A stretch of DNA of 64,000 nt from Mucilaginibacter sp. (GTDB lineage: Bacteria; Bacteroidota; Bacteroidia; Sphingobacteriales; Sphingobacteriaceae), in assembly GCA_028288025.1 (NCBI GenBank), contig JAQBOM010000031.1, positions 100,677-164,676 of the forward strand. The letters are read 5' to 3'. The stretch's first letter is position 1, and each line of letters starts with the position of its first letter. A program made the position numbers and the translations under genes. Below, in pieces: positions 23,201 through 28,512 of the stretch. The notes below the pieces were generated by a model. That model was not told where the DNA came from. It did not search any database and saw only the letters and a list, made by a program, of their open reading frames with translations.

Positions 23201-23683
23201 GTTCCCGACCTATATGTTTTGCAGAATGAAACAGCGATTTTGAAACCGGCGGTAAGCGGCACAAACCTTACCTATTTGTGGACCCAAAACCAATACTTAA
23301 ACAACAATACGGTGAGAAACCCAACCTTTACAGGTGTGGAAGATATGACGTACACATTAACCGTTACGGGCACCGCGGGCTGCGTTGCACAAACAAAGTT
23401 TGTTATAAAAGTGCTTAAACCAATAGTGATCCCCAATACTTTTACGCCAAATGGCGACGGCATAAACGACACCTGGGTTATTAAGGAGCTTGACACCTAT
23501 CCTAATATAACTGTCCGGATATTTGACCGCTATGGACAGCAGCTGTATTACTCAAATGGTTATCCACAGGCCTGGGATGGTACTTATAATGGCAAGAAAT
23601 TGCCGTGGGGCACCTATTATTACCTTATTGACCTGAAAAATTACAATAAGAAACTATCCGGCTGGGTTGCGATCATAAAATAG
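8237..23683 (+). CDS. giant secreted repeat protein, PKD/Ig-like domains with gliding-motility (T9SS type B) C-terminal domain
   Basis: 5148 residues from an ATG followed by a signal peptide (residues 1-22, ending NGFGQ). Domains in order: a Cys-rich N-terminal region (23-292); 27 copies of a 92-residue PKD-like domain (293-2776); a 243-residue linker with two different Ig-like domains (2777-3019); 14 more copies (3020-4307); one degenerate copy (about 4308-4399); five copies of an 80-82-residue Ig-like domain with WTGPNGF (about 4400-4804); two modules with NAGNNQTVC/TAGPDQEIC; one PKD-like domain; and a CHU_C/type B sorting domain (about 5064-5148, with IPNTFTPNGDGINDTW). Each 92-residue unit has Cys at 11 and 77 and Trp at 31, suggesting one disulfide per domain. 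Type B substrates are exported by the type IX system with PorP/SprF-like partners. SprB-like proteins of this kind act in gliding or adhesion. The likely role is a long fibrous surface adhesin; ligand unknown. Confidence 0.9.
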   Translation: MRKFLFLCFLFITSFAINGFGQLTINVDLTGAPNKDTTITTSRSGSACGGNSCVVFNITLNSGSDFINISSSQLAASNFYTVNCGPQTPIGTPVCLNGLTTASVAFCKPGSNSITYVITASTAVQASPDMTLRQGCTGTMSVTGLDPATAVWTSIFPGATGAYNSYLSCTSGCASTNVTPAVGAPAYIDYRVSGTISNCTTSRTATVRVYTVSPMTVSINPATAAICNGAPVTLTANVSGGNLPYTYSWSSGQTTSFISTSTAGTYTVTVSDNTTGCAGVPKSITVTTTPTPAITSAASGTVCNSTAQNYTITSNVAGTTYSWSRAAVAGISNLAVSGQTSNPITETLVNTSTAPVAVTYVITPTANGCPGPAFNYTVTVNPTPAVTSAASATTCNNIAQNYTITGSVTGTTYSWGRAAVAGISNTAVSGQTSNIITETLGNTSNAPVNVTYVITPTANGCPGTPFNRTVTVNPTPTVTSAASAGICNNTAQNYALTSNVTGTTYSWGRAFVAGISNGAVSGQTSSTITETLANTSNAPVVVTYVITPTANGCAGPAFNYAVTVNPTPTVTSAASATACNSTAQNYTITSNVTGATFTWSRAAVAGISNGVLSGQASNPITETLVNTSNAPVAVTYVITPTANGCPGPAFNYTVTVNPTPTVTSAASGTTCNNTAQNYSITGSVTGTTYNWGRAAVAGVSNVAVSGQTSSTITETLANTSNAPVAVTYIITPTANGCAGPAFNRTVTVNPTPTVTSAASGSICNNTAQNYTITGSVTGTTYSWGRATVAGISNGAVSGQTTSSITETLANTSNVPVVVTYIITPTANGCSGPAFNYAITVNPTPIVTSAASGSIGNSIAQNYTITSNVTGTTYNWGRAAVTGISNAAVSGQTSNTITETLVNTSNAPVVVTYVITPTANGCTGPAFNYAVTVYPTPYITSAASGTICNSTAQNYLITSNVAGTTYTWGRATVAGISNGAVSGQTSSTITETLINTSNAPVPVTYVIVPTANGYAGPVFNYVLTVNPTPIVTSAASATACNSTAQNYTITSNVTGATFTWSRAAVAGISNGAFSGQTSNPITETLANTSNAPVAVTYVITPTANGCTGPNFNYIITVNPTPIVTSAASATMCNNIAQNYTITSSVTGTTYSWGRAAVAGISNAAASGQTSSTITETLANTSNAPVAVTYIITPTANGCTGPAFNRTVTINPTPTVTSAASGSICNNTAQNYAITGNVAGTTYSWGRASVAGISNAAVSGQTGSAITETLVNTSNAPVVVTYLITPTANGCSGPVFSYAITVNPTPTVTSAPSASICNNTAQSYAITSTVTGTTYNWGRAAVTGISNAAVSGQTSSTITETLVNTSNAPVVVTYVITPTANGCTGPAFNYTVTVNPTTIITSAASATICNNTAQNYTITSSVSGTTYAWGRATVAGISNGAVSGQTSSTITETLANTSNAPVVVTYVITPTANGCAGPAFNYKVTVNPTPVVTSAASAGICNNTTQNYSITSNVTGTTFVWGRAAVAGISNAAVSGQTTSSITETLVNTANTSIAVTYVITPTANGCTGPAFNYIVTVSPTPIVTSAASATTCNNVAENYSITSSVTGTTFTWGRAAVAGISNPAVSGQTTSAITETLSNTSNAPVVVTYVITPNASGCTGPVFSYAITVYPTPTVTSAASATTCNNTTQNYTITSNVAGTTFTWGRAVVAGISNAAVSGQTTSSITETLANTSNAPVVVTYVITPTANGCNGPAFNYAVTVNPTPVVTSAATATTCNSTAQNYTITSNVTGATFTWGRAAIAGISNAAASGQTSNTITETLVNTSNAPVVVTYVITPAANGCTGPAFNRTVTVNPTPIVTSAASATTCNSTAQNYNITSNVAGTTFTWGRAAVAGISNGAVSGQATSSITETLVNTSNVAVVVTYLITPTANGCNGPVFNYAVTVNPTPTVTSAANATTCNNTPENYIITSNVTGTTFNWGRAAVAGISNVAVSGQATSSITEILVNTSNAPVLVTYVITPTANGCTGPAFNYKVTVNPTATVTSAASATTCNNVAQNYIITSNVAGTTFVWGRAAVAGISNAAVSGQTTSSINETLVNTSNAPVAVTYLITPAAYGCNGPIFTYTVTVNPTPAVTSAATATTCNSTPQNYIITSNVAGATYSWGRAAVVGVSNTAVSGQTTSSITENLVNTSNAPVVVTYVITPGANGCTGPAFNYSITVNPTATVTSAASATFCNSTIQNYIITSNVTGTTFNWGRAAVAGISNPAVNGQTTNSITETLANTSNAPVVVTYVIIPTAYGCTGPAFNRNVTVNPTPTVSSAASAMICNSTAQSYAITSNVAGATFTWGRAAVAGISNAAVSGQTTSSITETLVNTSNSPVVVNYVITPTANGCSGPSFNYAVTVNPTPVITSPASATTCNNTPQNYTITSNVAGVTFSWNRNAVAGIGNAAVNGQTSASITETLVNTSNAPVAVTYVIIAQKNGCNGPSFSYVITVNPTAVITSAATAGICNSSAQNYTITSNVAGATFIWGRSAVPGISNSSVSGQTTNSITETLVNTTTAPVTVTYLITPTAYGCTGPTFTYNVTVNPTPSVTSAASATTCNSTAQNYTITSNVTGTTFTWGRASVAGISNPTVTGQTSSTITETLVNTSNAPVIVTYLITPTGNGCSGPVFSYKVTVNPTPTVTSAASISICNNNPQNYIITSNVTGTTFAWGRAAVAGISNPAVSGQTTASITETLINTTNAAVLVTYVITPTAHGCTGPAFNYTVTVNPTPAAPTANGATICQGSAATLTATAPGGTYQWYNAASGGTLLFTGATYTTPALMNTTNYYVQAVSAFGCTGPRSVVTATVRPPVDPTFYYSSGTFCSSAPDPTPTIVNPSGGTFTSTAGLSINSSTGKINLSASSLGSFVITFVTNSICPYSSTVTITITNAPNATFSYSGPYCQFAPNPLPAFPAGASAGIFSANSASLIFKNSNTGEIDLQNSLPGNYTVTNSINIPGCAFASYTNTVTINPTPAVTSAASATICNSTAQNYIITSNVAGTTFTWRRAAVPGISNPAVSGQTSGTITETLVNTSILPVTVTYIITPQATGCTGTAFNYTVTVNPTPVVTSVVSTTTCDSTAQNYTITSNIAGATFTWGRAAVAGISNPAVSGQTGNTINETLNNTSNTPINVTYVIIPQAYGCNGPAFNYTVTVNPTPIVTSAATALICNSSAQNYSITSNVAGTTFTWSRNGVAGINNSAVSGQAGNSITETLVNNSTAPVAVTYVIVPQANGCQGPAFNYIVTVNPTPAVTSSASAITCNNTAQNYAITSNVTGATFTWGRAAVTGISNSAASGQTSASITETLINTSNVPVTVTYVIVPLEGTCAGPTFNYTVTVNPTPVVTSAASAVTCNNTPQNYAITSNVAGATFTWGRAAVAGISNATISGQTTSSIIEALINTSNAPVVVTYVITPSANGCTGPAFNYAVTVNPTPVVTSAASAIICNSTAQNYTITSNVTGATFTWSRAAAAGISNAAVNGQTTGSITETLVNTSNAPVTVNYIIIPDANGCTGIPFNYAVTINPTPVVTSIASAITCDSTAQSYTITGNVAGTTFTWGRAAVTGISNAAVNGQTTNTITEILVNTSNAPVVVTYVITPAANGCTGPDFNYAITVDPTPIVTSPPSAITCNNVAQNYAITSNVTGTTFTWGRAATTGISNPAISGQTSASITETLVNTSNAPIVVNYIITPAANGCTGPGFNYAVTVNPTPKVTSAASATICNSAAQNYSITSNVTGTTYTWGRAAVTGISNAATSGQTTASITETVINTSNAPVSVTYIITPTANGCNGPDFNYTVTVNPTPIVTSAVSASICNGIAQNYTITSNVAGTTFMWGRAAVAGISNAAVSGQTTNFVTETLVNTSNAPIVVTYVITPTANGCTGPDFNYAVTVNPTAVVTSPATATTCNNTPQNYTITSNVAGTTFTWNRAVVAGIGNPAVSGQTSASITEILVNTSNAPVAVTYLITPGANSCTGTPFNYTVTVNPTPLVTSAANAVTCDSIPQNYAITSNVAGATFTWGRATVAGISNAAVSGQTNSIITETLVNTSNAPVVVTYVITPAANGCTGPDFNYAITVNPKPTITSAASANICNSTVQNYIITNNVAGTTFNWGRAAVAGISNPTVSGQTSGSITETLVNTSNAAIAVTYIITPAAYGCSGPAFNYTVTVNPTPTVTSAATAAVCNKTPQNYNITSNVAGATFTWSRAAVAGISNPAVNGQTSPSITEMLINTSNATVSVTYIIVPQVAGCDGPAFKYTITVNPTVIITNNSLLQTVCSQSNSNPVTLTTNVNGASLTWTASASPGITGFTANGTNIIPSQTLINSGTTVGTVTYSITPAYKNCTEIITTYTINVNPKPLVPVITSNSPVCTGSAILLSTPVVPGASYSWTGPNGFASNLQNPQIPNASTSFSGNYSLIEIVNGCTSNAGTISIVVNQTPLAPVLASNAPACEGGSLNLTASTIAGATYKWTGPNGFTSTLQNPVINNVTVSASGTYSATVTVNGCTGPAGAITVLVNPVPTAPVLTSNSPICAGSTLTLSAKSIPGSNYQWTGPNGFTSTLQNITIPAAATTYTGTYTVVASVGNCPGPASTIAISVDQTPINPIITSNSPVCSGNPILLDVTNYVGSVYKWTGPNGFTSNLRNPVIGNSITANQGRYSVTVFSPGCIVTTTTFTDVIVNQTPVAPLASNNSPVCVGQRLQLSASPIPGATYQWTGPNGFSSNVQNPIIDNVSASTAGSYSVVAIVNSCPSVAALTPVVINQPAVVNAGNNQTVCGNNSAVSLNGTVTGGSTTGVWSSSGTGTFTAGALSLKGTYIPSTADIAAGQVTLTLTATLTASCIPGSASINVTINPTPIVTAGPDQEICSNLDVQLNGSVTFTGGGTWTSSGTGQFFPSNTALNASYIFSEADKKAGSVVITLTSSGPGVCLPVASKMNVRIIAAPVVQPVPDLYVLQNETAILKPAVSGTNLTYLWTQNQYLNNNTVRNPTFTGVEDMTYTLTVTGTAGCVAQTKFVIKVLKPIVIPNTFTPNGDGINDTWVIKELDTYPNITVRIFDRYGQQLYYSNGYPQAWDGTYNGKKLPWGTYYYLIDLKNYNKKLSGWVAIIK
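9113..16564 (+). repeat. 27 in-frame tandem repeats of 276 bp (block 1)
   Basis: Unit 1 begins at 9113 (after codons for PTP) and unit 27 at 16289. The difference, 7176, is exactly 26 x 276, so the array has no net insertion or deletion. Each unit encodes 92 residues of the pattern VTSAAS-x3-CN...TWGRAAVAGISN...SGQTS...ITETL.NTSNAPV.VTYVITPTANGC.GPAFNY.VTVNPTP. Units 4-8 resemble units 9-13 in order, which points to a 1380-bp five-unit duplication. Unit 7 lacks the first Cys (GGT codon at 10799) and unit 8 lacks the second (TAT codon at 11273). Confidence 0.95.
17294..21157 (+). repeat. 14 in-frame tandem repeats of 276 bp (block 2)
   Basis: The same 92-residue unit resumes at 17294 after a 729-bp linker. 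Unit 41 begins at 20882, exactly 13 x 276 later, and the array ends at 21157. Units 33-36 share distinctive segments with units 38-41, again at a five-unit spacing; for example ANGCTGPDFNYAITV occurs in 34 and 39. A degenerate 42nd unit with VCSQSNSNPV follows at 21158. Confidence 0.95.
21434..22648 (+). repeat. five tandem Ig-like repeats of about 243 bp
   Basis: Units begin at 21434, 21677, 21920, 22163 and 22409 and encode 80-82 residues each. Each has P-x-x-PV-(I/L)-x-S-N-(S/A)-P-x-C near its start and W-T-G-P-N-G-F in the middle. This is a different Ig-like family from the 92-residue units, common near the C-terminus of CHU_C-type surface proteins. Confidence 0.88.
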
Positions 23684-23727
23684 CGGAAGGAATTGCAGGT
23701 TCTAATCTCCGCAACAATAAAGAGCGG

Positions 23728-24879
23728 CTAGTCCTGGTGTTTTTTTAAATATTGATAAAGCTGTGAACCGGCCAGTAAGAACGCACCGGTACCGTATACC
23801 TCGTTACTTCGCTCTGTTACTTTATCGGGGCTGGCGCCTATTGGCTGAACATATCCCAGCATGCCGTCCGGCTGTACAGCTGTAATCAATGTTATCCACG
23901 CTTTTTTAACAACCGGCAGGTATTGCGCTTTATTTAAAATTCCGTGATTTATTCCCCAAAGCAGCGCATAGCAATAAAAACCTGTCCCGCTGGTTTCTTT
24001 GATCGGGTAACTATCCGGATCAAGAAGCGAGGCGTGCCAGCTGCCGTCCGGCTGCTGCAATGACGCTATCTTCGACGCCATTTCTTTAAACTGGCTTACA
24101 AACCTTTTCCTTTCGGGATGATTCGAAGGCATATTTTCGAGCACACGCGCCAAACCGGCTAACACCCAGCCATTCCCTCTCGACCAAAATACTTTAGCCC
24201 CATTTTTTTCCTTCTTGTTCAAAAAGCTGCCATCCCGCGAGTACAACTTTTCATTTGTATCATATAAGTAATCCGTCGTTTTCCACCATAGCGAAGTTGC
24301 CTTATTTAAATATTTCAAATCGCCGGTAGCGGTTGATAGATAGGCCAGCGCAGTGGGGCCCATAAACAATGCGTCGCACCAGGCCCATTCACGGTTTTGT
24401 ATACCATTTTTCCACTCCAGCGACTCGTTAAAAGGCAAACCCACAATACTATCGGCTAAATGGCGAAACGGTTCAATCATTTTTGGCTGTTTATATTTCA
24501 TATACAACAGCGAGTAGGTTTGCCCGATGCAATAATCATCTGCCATCAGCCGGTTGCGGCCGGTGTTCCAGTTTACGTCGTCGCCGATGCCTATTAGTGC
24601 CTGGTTATACTTTTCATCGTTGCTAACCTTGCTCAAATCAAACAAGCCGGTGTATAAAGCGGCATTGGTCCAGTCGGTTTTTTTGTGTTTAAACCCATCT
24701 GTTTTCCATGACTGCAACTGCCAGTCGCCCACACGTTTCATTATTTTTAAAACAGATTGGGTATTAAAAATGGAGTCCTTAGGCTTGCTTGCAATGCCGG
24801 CAGATCTTGCCGCAAATGATGATAAAACCAGGAGCGCGGATGCTAACCTTATTTTAGCGGCGATGTGATTGAAGTACAT
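23728..24879 (-). CDS. GH105 unsaturated rhamnogalacturonyl hydrolase (YteR/YesR-like)
   Basis: 383-residue exported enzyme with an N-terminal signal region (about 1-28). GH105/GH88 landmarks of the (alpha/alpha)6 barrel are visible: WAWCDALFMGP (about 166-175, with the likely catalytic Asp at 169), VFWSRGNGWVLAGLARVL (230-247), QQPDGSW (275-281), ETSGTGFYCYALLWG (295-309) and NEVYGTGAFLLAGSQLY (359-375). The family removes the unsaturated galacturonyl residue that polysaccharide lyases leave on pectin fragments. It faces the giant-protein gene (44 bp between stops) and lies about 16 kb from the pectate-lyase-like gene. The site is probably periplasmic or the outer membrane. No SusC/SusD pair is in view, so this is not a typical complete PUL. 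Confidence 0.92.
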   Translation of the reverse strand: MYFNHIAAKIRLASALLVLSSFAARSAGIASKPKDSIFNTQSVLKIMKRVGDWQLQSWKTDGFKHKKTDWTNAALYTGLFDLSKVSNDEKYNQALIGIGDDVNWNTGRNRLMADDYCIGQTYSLLYMKYKQPKMIEPFRHLADSIVGLPFNESLEWKNGIQNREWAWCDALFMGPTALAYLSTATGDLKYLNKATSLWWKTTDYLYDTNEKLYSRDGSFLNKKEKNGAKVFWSRGNGWVLAGLARVLENMPSNHPERKRFVSQFKEMASKIASLQQPDGSWHASLLDPDSYPIKETSGTGFYCYALLWGINHGILNKAQYLPVVKKAWITLITAVQPDGMLGYVQPIGASPDKVTERSNEVYGTGAFLLAGSQLYQYLKKHQD

Positions 24880-24903
24880 TTAGGTATTTATTTGAAGATG
24901 ATA

Positions 24904-24965
24904 TTCGGATGCGATTAAATAAACGGCATAAATTTATGTTTTAAATTGATTTTTATCGCATCGAA
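24904..24965. promoter_or_regulatory. spaced inverted repeat upstream of GH105 gene
   Basis: TTCGGATGCGAT (24904-24915) and ATCGCATCGAA (24955-24965) are inverted, with ATGCGAT/ATCGCAT perfect and one extra base in one flank. They lie 25-86 bp upstream of the GH105 start with an AT-rich segment between them, which is where a promoter would be expected. A looped or dimeric operator is possible; no regulator is identified. Confidence 0.35.
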
Positions 24966-25112
24966 TACGATTATCCGTTAAACAAAGAGGGACCAAATAA
25001 GTCAAATGAATCCTGCAAGATATGGTTGCCACAAGCGGGGTTAAATTAGCATGGCTGCCACAAGCGGGCTTGGCCGGGCAGGAGACCTTGCGTGGATGGA
25101 AGCGCCCTTTAT

Positions 25113-25559
25113 TTAGTCCTCTATTGCCTCAATACCTTGTTCCTTAAGTTTTGCCAGCCCGCCTTTCATTGCTTTTACTTGTTCTGGTGAGTGTCCCTGC
25201 CAAATCGTGACCTCGCCAACAATCTTAAACGAATGTTTTGAGCGGTAAGACTTTGTTGGATTACCCGGGAGTTTTTTGTCTGTTAAATTGGGGTCATCCT
25301 CAATCGGGCCCATCGGCTCTACTAAATATATTCTTTCACGCCCTTCGCCTACAGCAAGTTCAGCACCCCAAACAGCAGCATCAAGCGTAGCGGTGAGATA
25401 GATATATTTCGCTTTGTTTTTTTGTCCGTAGTTTGAGTCAATACCAATTTCGATAAAGTCGCCTATACTTAGGTCAGCCTTTGTGCCGTGGAAAAACGTC
25501 TGAGCAAAAACGGTATGAATTGTTTCTTTCGATTTGTTTTCACTTTTGTTTGTTTCCAT
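25113..25559 (-). CDS. arr: rifampin ADP-ribosyltransferase
   Basis: 148 residues from the ATG at 25559. An upstream ATG at 25586 would add nine residues, but a truncated copy of this gene start at 30915-30972 is conserved from METN onward, so the inner start is preferred. The enzyme inactivates rifamycins by attaching ADP-ribose from NAD+. Family landmarks: FFHGTKADL (H24), NYGQKNKAKYIYLTATLDAA (Y54), GEGRERIYLVEP, IEDDPNLTDKK (D89), PGNPTKSYRS and VGEVTIWQGHSPE. H24, Y54 and D89 keep the spacing of the catalytic H19/Y49/D84 described for the mycobacterial enzyme. The length matches the family (about 140-150). Arr genes are often chromosomal in environmental bacteria but are also carried on mobile cassettes. 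Confidence 0.95.
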   Translation of the reverse strand: METNKSENKSKETIHTVFAQTFFHGTKADLSIGDFIEIGIDSNYGQKNKAKYIYLTATLDAAVWGAELAVGEGRERIYLVEPMGPIEDDPNLTDKKLPGNPTKSYRSKHSFKIVGEVTIWQGHSPEQVKAMKGGLAKLKEQGIEAIED

Positions 25560-25573
25560 TGTCGTTAGTGTTG

Positions 25574-25600
25574 TCGTCAATGACACGCTTTTATTGACGA
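25574..25600. promoter_or_regulatory. 8-bp inverted repeat just upstream of arr
   Basis: TCGTCAAT (25574-25581) and ATTGACGA (25593-25600) form a perfect inverted repeat 15-41 bp upstream of the chosen arr start. It could be an operator or a structured 5' leader. It also overlaps the alternative upstream start, which is a further reason to prefer the inner ATG. Confidence 0.35.
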
Positions 25601-25774
25601 TAAAATTAAATTTTAAAGATAACCTTTTTTATTTCTATTAACATTTGAGGTCTGCCTTATGTGTCGGAAGTCGGCGTTTCAATTCGAAAGGCTGGAGACC
25701 GTAGTCTCCCCGTGTGTACCCATCAACATGGAAGTGTATGCCGTTTCGGCTATCTTTACGTTTAAAGATAACAA

Positions 25775-26161
25775 ATGAGCTGGATATGTCCGAAATGTGA
25801 CCGGGAACTGCGTAACCCGGAGCAACGCCATTGGTGCGCGCGGGTTAGCCTGGACAGCTTGTTTGCAGGCCGCCCGGCAGAATTGGTGCTGGTTTTTGAT
25901 AAGCTGCTGGCCGAGGTGGCAGATTGGGAGGGGGTACTGGTGGGCACCACTCCCAACTGCATTGTATTTACCCGGCGGCAAACCTTCCTGGTCATCAGGC
26001 CAATAAAAAAAGAGCTGGACGTGAAATTTTATTCGAAAATCGTTCACCCGGAGAAACCGGTATATAAAAGCGCAGCTTCAGGCAATAAGTTTGAAAACCA
26101 CATAAGGGTATCGCTACTGGACGATTTGCGCCCGGCGTTATTTACGCTCCTGCGGGAATGA
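25775..26161 (+). CDS. DUF5655 domain protein with N-terminal zinc finger (second copy)
   Basis: 128-residue relative of the protein at 4207-4623. It has the same N-terminal zinc pattern (C5, C8, H19, C21) and the DUF5655 body (PNCIVFTRRQTFLVIRPIKK, then NHIRVSLLDDLRPALFTLLRE). It is shorter by about ten residues, and most of its codons are more GC-rich than the first copy's. No signal peptide or helix. It diverges from arr across 215 bp. Function unknown. Confidence 0.78.
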   Translation: MSWICPKCDRELRNPEQRHWCARVSLDSLFAGRPAELVLVFDKLLAEVADWEGVLVGTTPNCIVFTRRQTFLVIRPIKKELDVKFYSKIVHPEKPVYKSAASGNKFENHIRVSLLDDLRPALFTLLRE

Positions 26162-26344
26162 TATGAACTGTTATAAGCATTGAGCAAATCATTTGCTATC
26201 GGGTCAGAAGTCGGAGGACCGCGGACAGCGGATAGTTGGCAGTCATCGCAAAAGGCGCAAACTCTAACTATATTTAAGGTTTTGATATCCGATGCTCATT
26301 GTTTGACACGGTGTTACCAGTTGAAAAGAACGTAATTTTATAAA

Positions 26345-26914
26345 ATGTACCCATTATTGAAAAAATACCTTTCCGGGGATATCTCTATTACTGACGAACA
26401 ATTCAATGCGGCCTGCAATGTTTTTCATTTAAAGACGACTAAACGTAATGAGGTTTTAGTGGAGTCTGGCGATATCTCCAGATACATGTATTTTGTCAAT
26501 AAAGGTTGTTTGCGGATTTTCCTGCTGAATACTGACGGTAAAGAATCGACTCGCTTCCTCGTGCCTGAGGGGCGGTTTGGTACGTCCTTTCCGAGTTTTA
26601 TTTTACAGGAACCCTCATTGGCTTATGTGCAATCTGTGGGGCCTTCCGAGCTGCTAATGATAAACTATGATGACTTCCGGCGGCTAACTGATTTTTTGCC
26701 CGGCTGGGAAAAAGCCTACCGTAACAACCTGGAGCAGGATTATATCGATTCGATCAAACGGATTGAAAGCCTAATCACCACGAGCGCAACAGAAAGGTAT
26801 GCCTTATTAATGAAAGATAACTCCGATCTGATAAAAATGCTGCCCACAAAAATCATTGCCGATTACCTTGGAATAAGCCGGGAAACGTTGAGCCGTTTAA
26901 AGAAAAGAGTTTAA
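26345..26914 (+). CDS. Crp/Fnr-family transcriptional regulator
   Basis: 189 residues. A cyclic-nucleotide-binding-type beta-roll spans about 15-115 (RNEVLVESGDISRYMYFVNKGCLRIF, with GTSFPSF near the phosphate-loop position). A long connector helix follows (about 120-145), then a C-terminal helix-turn-helix (IIADYLGISRETLSRLKKR). The canonical cAMP-binding Arg/Glu pair is not evident, as in many Bacteroidota members. It sits directly upstream (78 bp) of a secreted serine hydrolase on the same strand, which is its most likely target or co-transcribed partner. Effector unknown. Confidence 0.9.
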   Translation: MYPLLKKYLSGDISITDEQFNAACNVFHLKTTKRNEVLVESGDISRYMYFVNKGCLRIFLLNTDGKESTRFLVPEGRFGTSFPSFILQEPSLAYVQSVGPSELLMINYDDFRRLTDFLPGWEKAYRNNLEQDYIDSIKRIESLITTSATERYALLMKDNSDLIKMLPTKIIADYLGISRETLSRLKKRV

Positions 26915-26992
26915 TTTGGTGACAAATGTCACTTATGGCTAAGGTTCTGATGCGTTGTTTTGTAATTATTTACAACCATCATATTTACAATT

Positions 26993-28132
26993 ATGAAACT
27001 ACTTAATATTTTATTTTTCTGTGGGTTGGGCCTGGTGTGCAGTGCACAGACAATTCAAAATGAAACTCGTCCTGTTGATCTGCAGGATGGCATTAAAACT
27101 ACTAACCCGGCGAGTGTCGGCATAAACATAGCTGTTCTCGCAGAACTGACGGGCAAATTAAAATCCGATTACTATACTAATATCCACAGTGTCTTGATCT
27201 ATAAGAATGGGTACCTGATTTATGAAACTTATTTACCAGGAAAGGACGAAAACTGGGGCACATCCACGGGCTTTACCCAGCACAGCATAGGCGACCTGCA
27301 CGATATGCGGAGCATAACCAAAAGTATCGTTTCGGCCTGCGTGGGCATCGCCGTTAGCCGGCACGAGATCAAAAGTGTTGACCAGAAGGTGTTCGATTAT
27401 TTTAAGGAATATGCTGCGCTGGATACCGGTTTGAAAAAAGATATAACCATCAGGCAGGTGCTCAGTATGACCACCGGTTTCAAATGGAATGAAGATGTTC
27501 CCTATGATAACCCGGAGAATAGCGAAATACAAATGACAAAGGCCGCTGACCCTGTTCAGTATATATTGAGCCAGCCGCTGATCACCAAACCGGGTACCAA
27601 ATGGAATTATAACGGTGGAGCTGTCCAACTGCTGGCTTACATTATAGAAAAAGCAACCGGAAAACCACTGGACGAATACGCTAATGAACATCTTTTTACG
27701 CCCCTGGGTATAAAATCCTTTTTCTGGCATAAGTTGCCCAATGCCAAAGAACCCGAGGCCGCCTCCGGTTTAAGGCTTCGTTCAAGGGATGCTTTAAAAT
27801 TTGCGATCCTGTACCAGCAAAACGGGAACTGGCAGGGTAAACAGCTACTCCCCGAAATCTGGATTCAGCAATCCTTCTTTAAATCTGCTGCGATTTCCCC
27901 CGATTTGGGCTATGGCTTTCTTTTCTGGAAATTATATCCGCCTGCTGCTTACAACGTACCCGATCTGACCGTAGCCGTTGGTAATGGCGATGAGCGGCTG
28001 TTTTTTGACAATAAAAATAAGCTGATCGTATTGGTTACGGCGGGTAATTATAACCTGCCAAGTAAGTTCTTTGGCGATAAAAATTCCACGGCAATTCTCA
28101 GAGACTTCGTTTATCCTTCATTCGTTAATTAG
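26993..28132 (+). CDS. secreted serine hydrolase of the beta-lactamase (class C/PBP) superfamily
   Basis: 379 residues with signal peptide MKLLNILFFCGLGLVCSAQ. The acyl-serine SxxK motif is SITK at 107-110. A YNG triad (WNYNGGAVQLL, about 205-208) takes the YxN position. The third KTG-like element is not obvious, and the C-terminal region has VAVGNGDERLFFD. Members include esterases, D-aminopeptidases and penicillin-recognising enzymes; substrate cannot be inferred and true beta-lactamase activity is not implied. Same strand as, and 78 bp after, the Crp/Fnr gene. Confidence 0.88.
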   Translation: MKLLNILFFCGLGLVCSAQTIQNETRPVDLQDGIKTTNPASVGINIAVLAELTGKLKSDYYTNIHSVLIYKNGYLIYETYLPGKDENWGTSTGFTQHSIGDLHDMRSITKSIVSACVGIAVSRHEIKSVDQKVFDYFKEYAALDTGLKKDITIRQVLSMTTGFKWNEDVPYDNPENSEIQMTKAADPVQYILSQPLITKPGTKWNYNGGAVQLLAYIIEKATGKPLDEYANEHLFTPLGIKSFFWHKLPNAKEPEAASGLRLRSRDALKFAILYQQNGNWQGKQLLPEIWIQQSFFKSAAISPDLGYGFLFWKLYPPAAYNVPDLTVAVGNGDERLFFDNKNKLIVLVTAGNYNLPSKFFGDKNSTAILRDFVYPSFVN

Positions 28133-28512
28133 CAACTCTATGGAATATCTTAAAGGATGGTTTAAATTGTAATTCTCCCGCAAGCGTTTTCATTTGCCGT
28201 CTGGGGTTATTTATAACGCTATTTTGAATAAGTCACGTTAAAATTGTGATATTTAATGAATGTAAAACCAGCAGCCATATCCATTGGGCATTTTGAAACA
28301 ATGCTAACAACAGGGCTACAATAACGTCGTTAGAAAATATTATTTGATATTAAATTCGGGATCAGGCTGGGAACAATTTGCGATAGTTAGCCGGGCTTTT
28401 TTTACAACCAGGGTTTATTATTATCATAAATAGAATAGTTATATATGGCAGCTTTGTGCAATTGAGCCTGCTTTTTAAAAAGCACTTCAACACTTCAGCA
28501 AGGGTTAAAAAA
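28133..28512. other. intergenic region, no gene seen
   Basis: 380 bp between the serine hydrolase and the second Crp/Fnr gene. It is AT-rich with no convincing reading frame or RNA gene. A GTG at 28456 would extend the downstream gene by 19 residues, but they do not look like a natural N-terminus. Confidence 0.5.
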
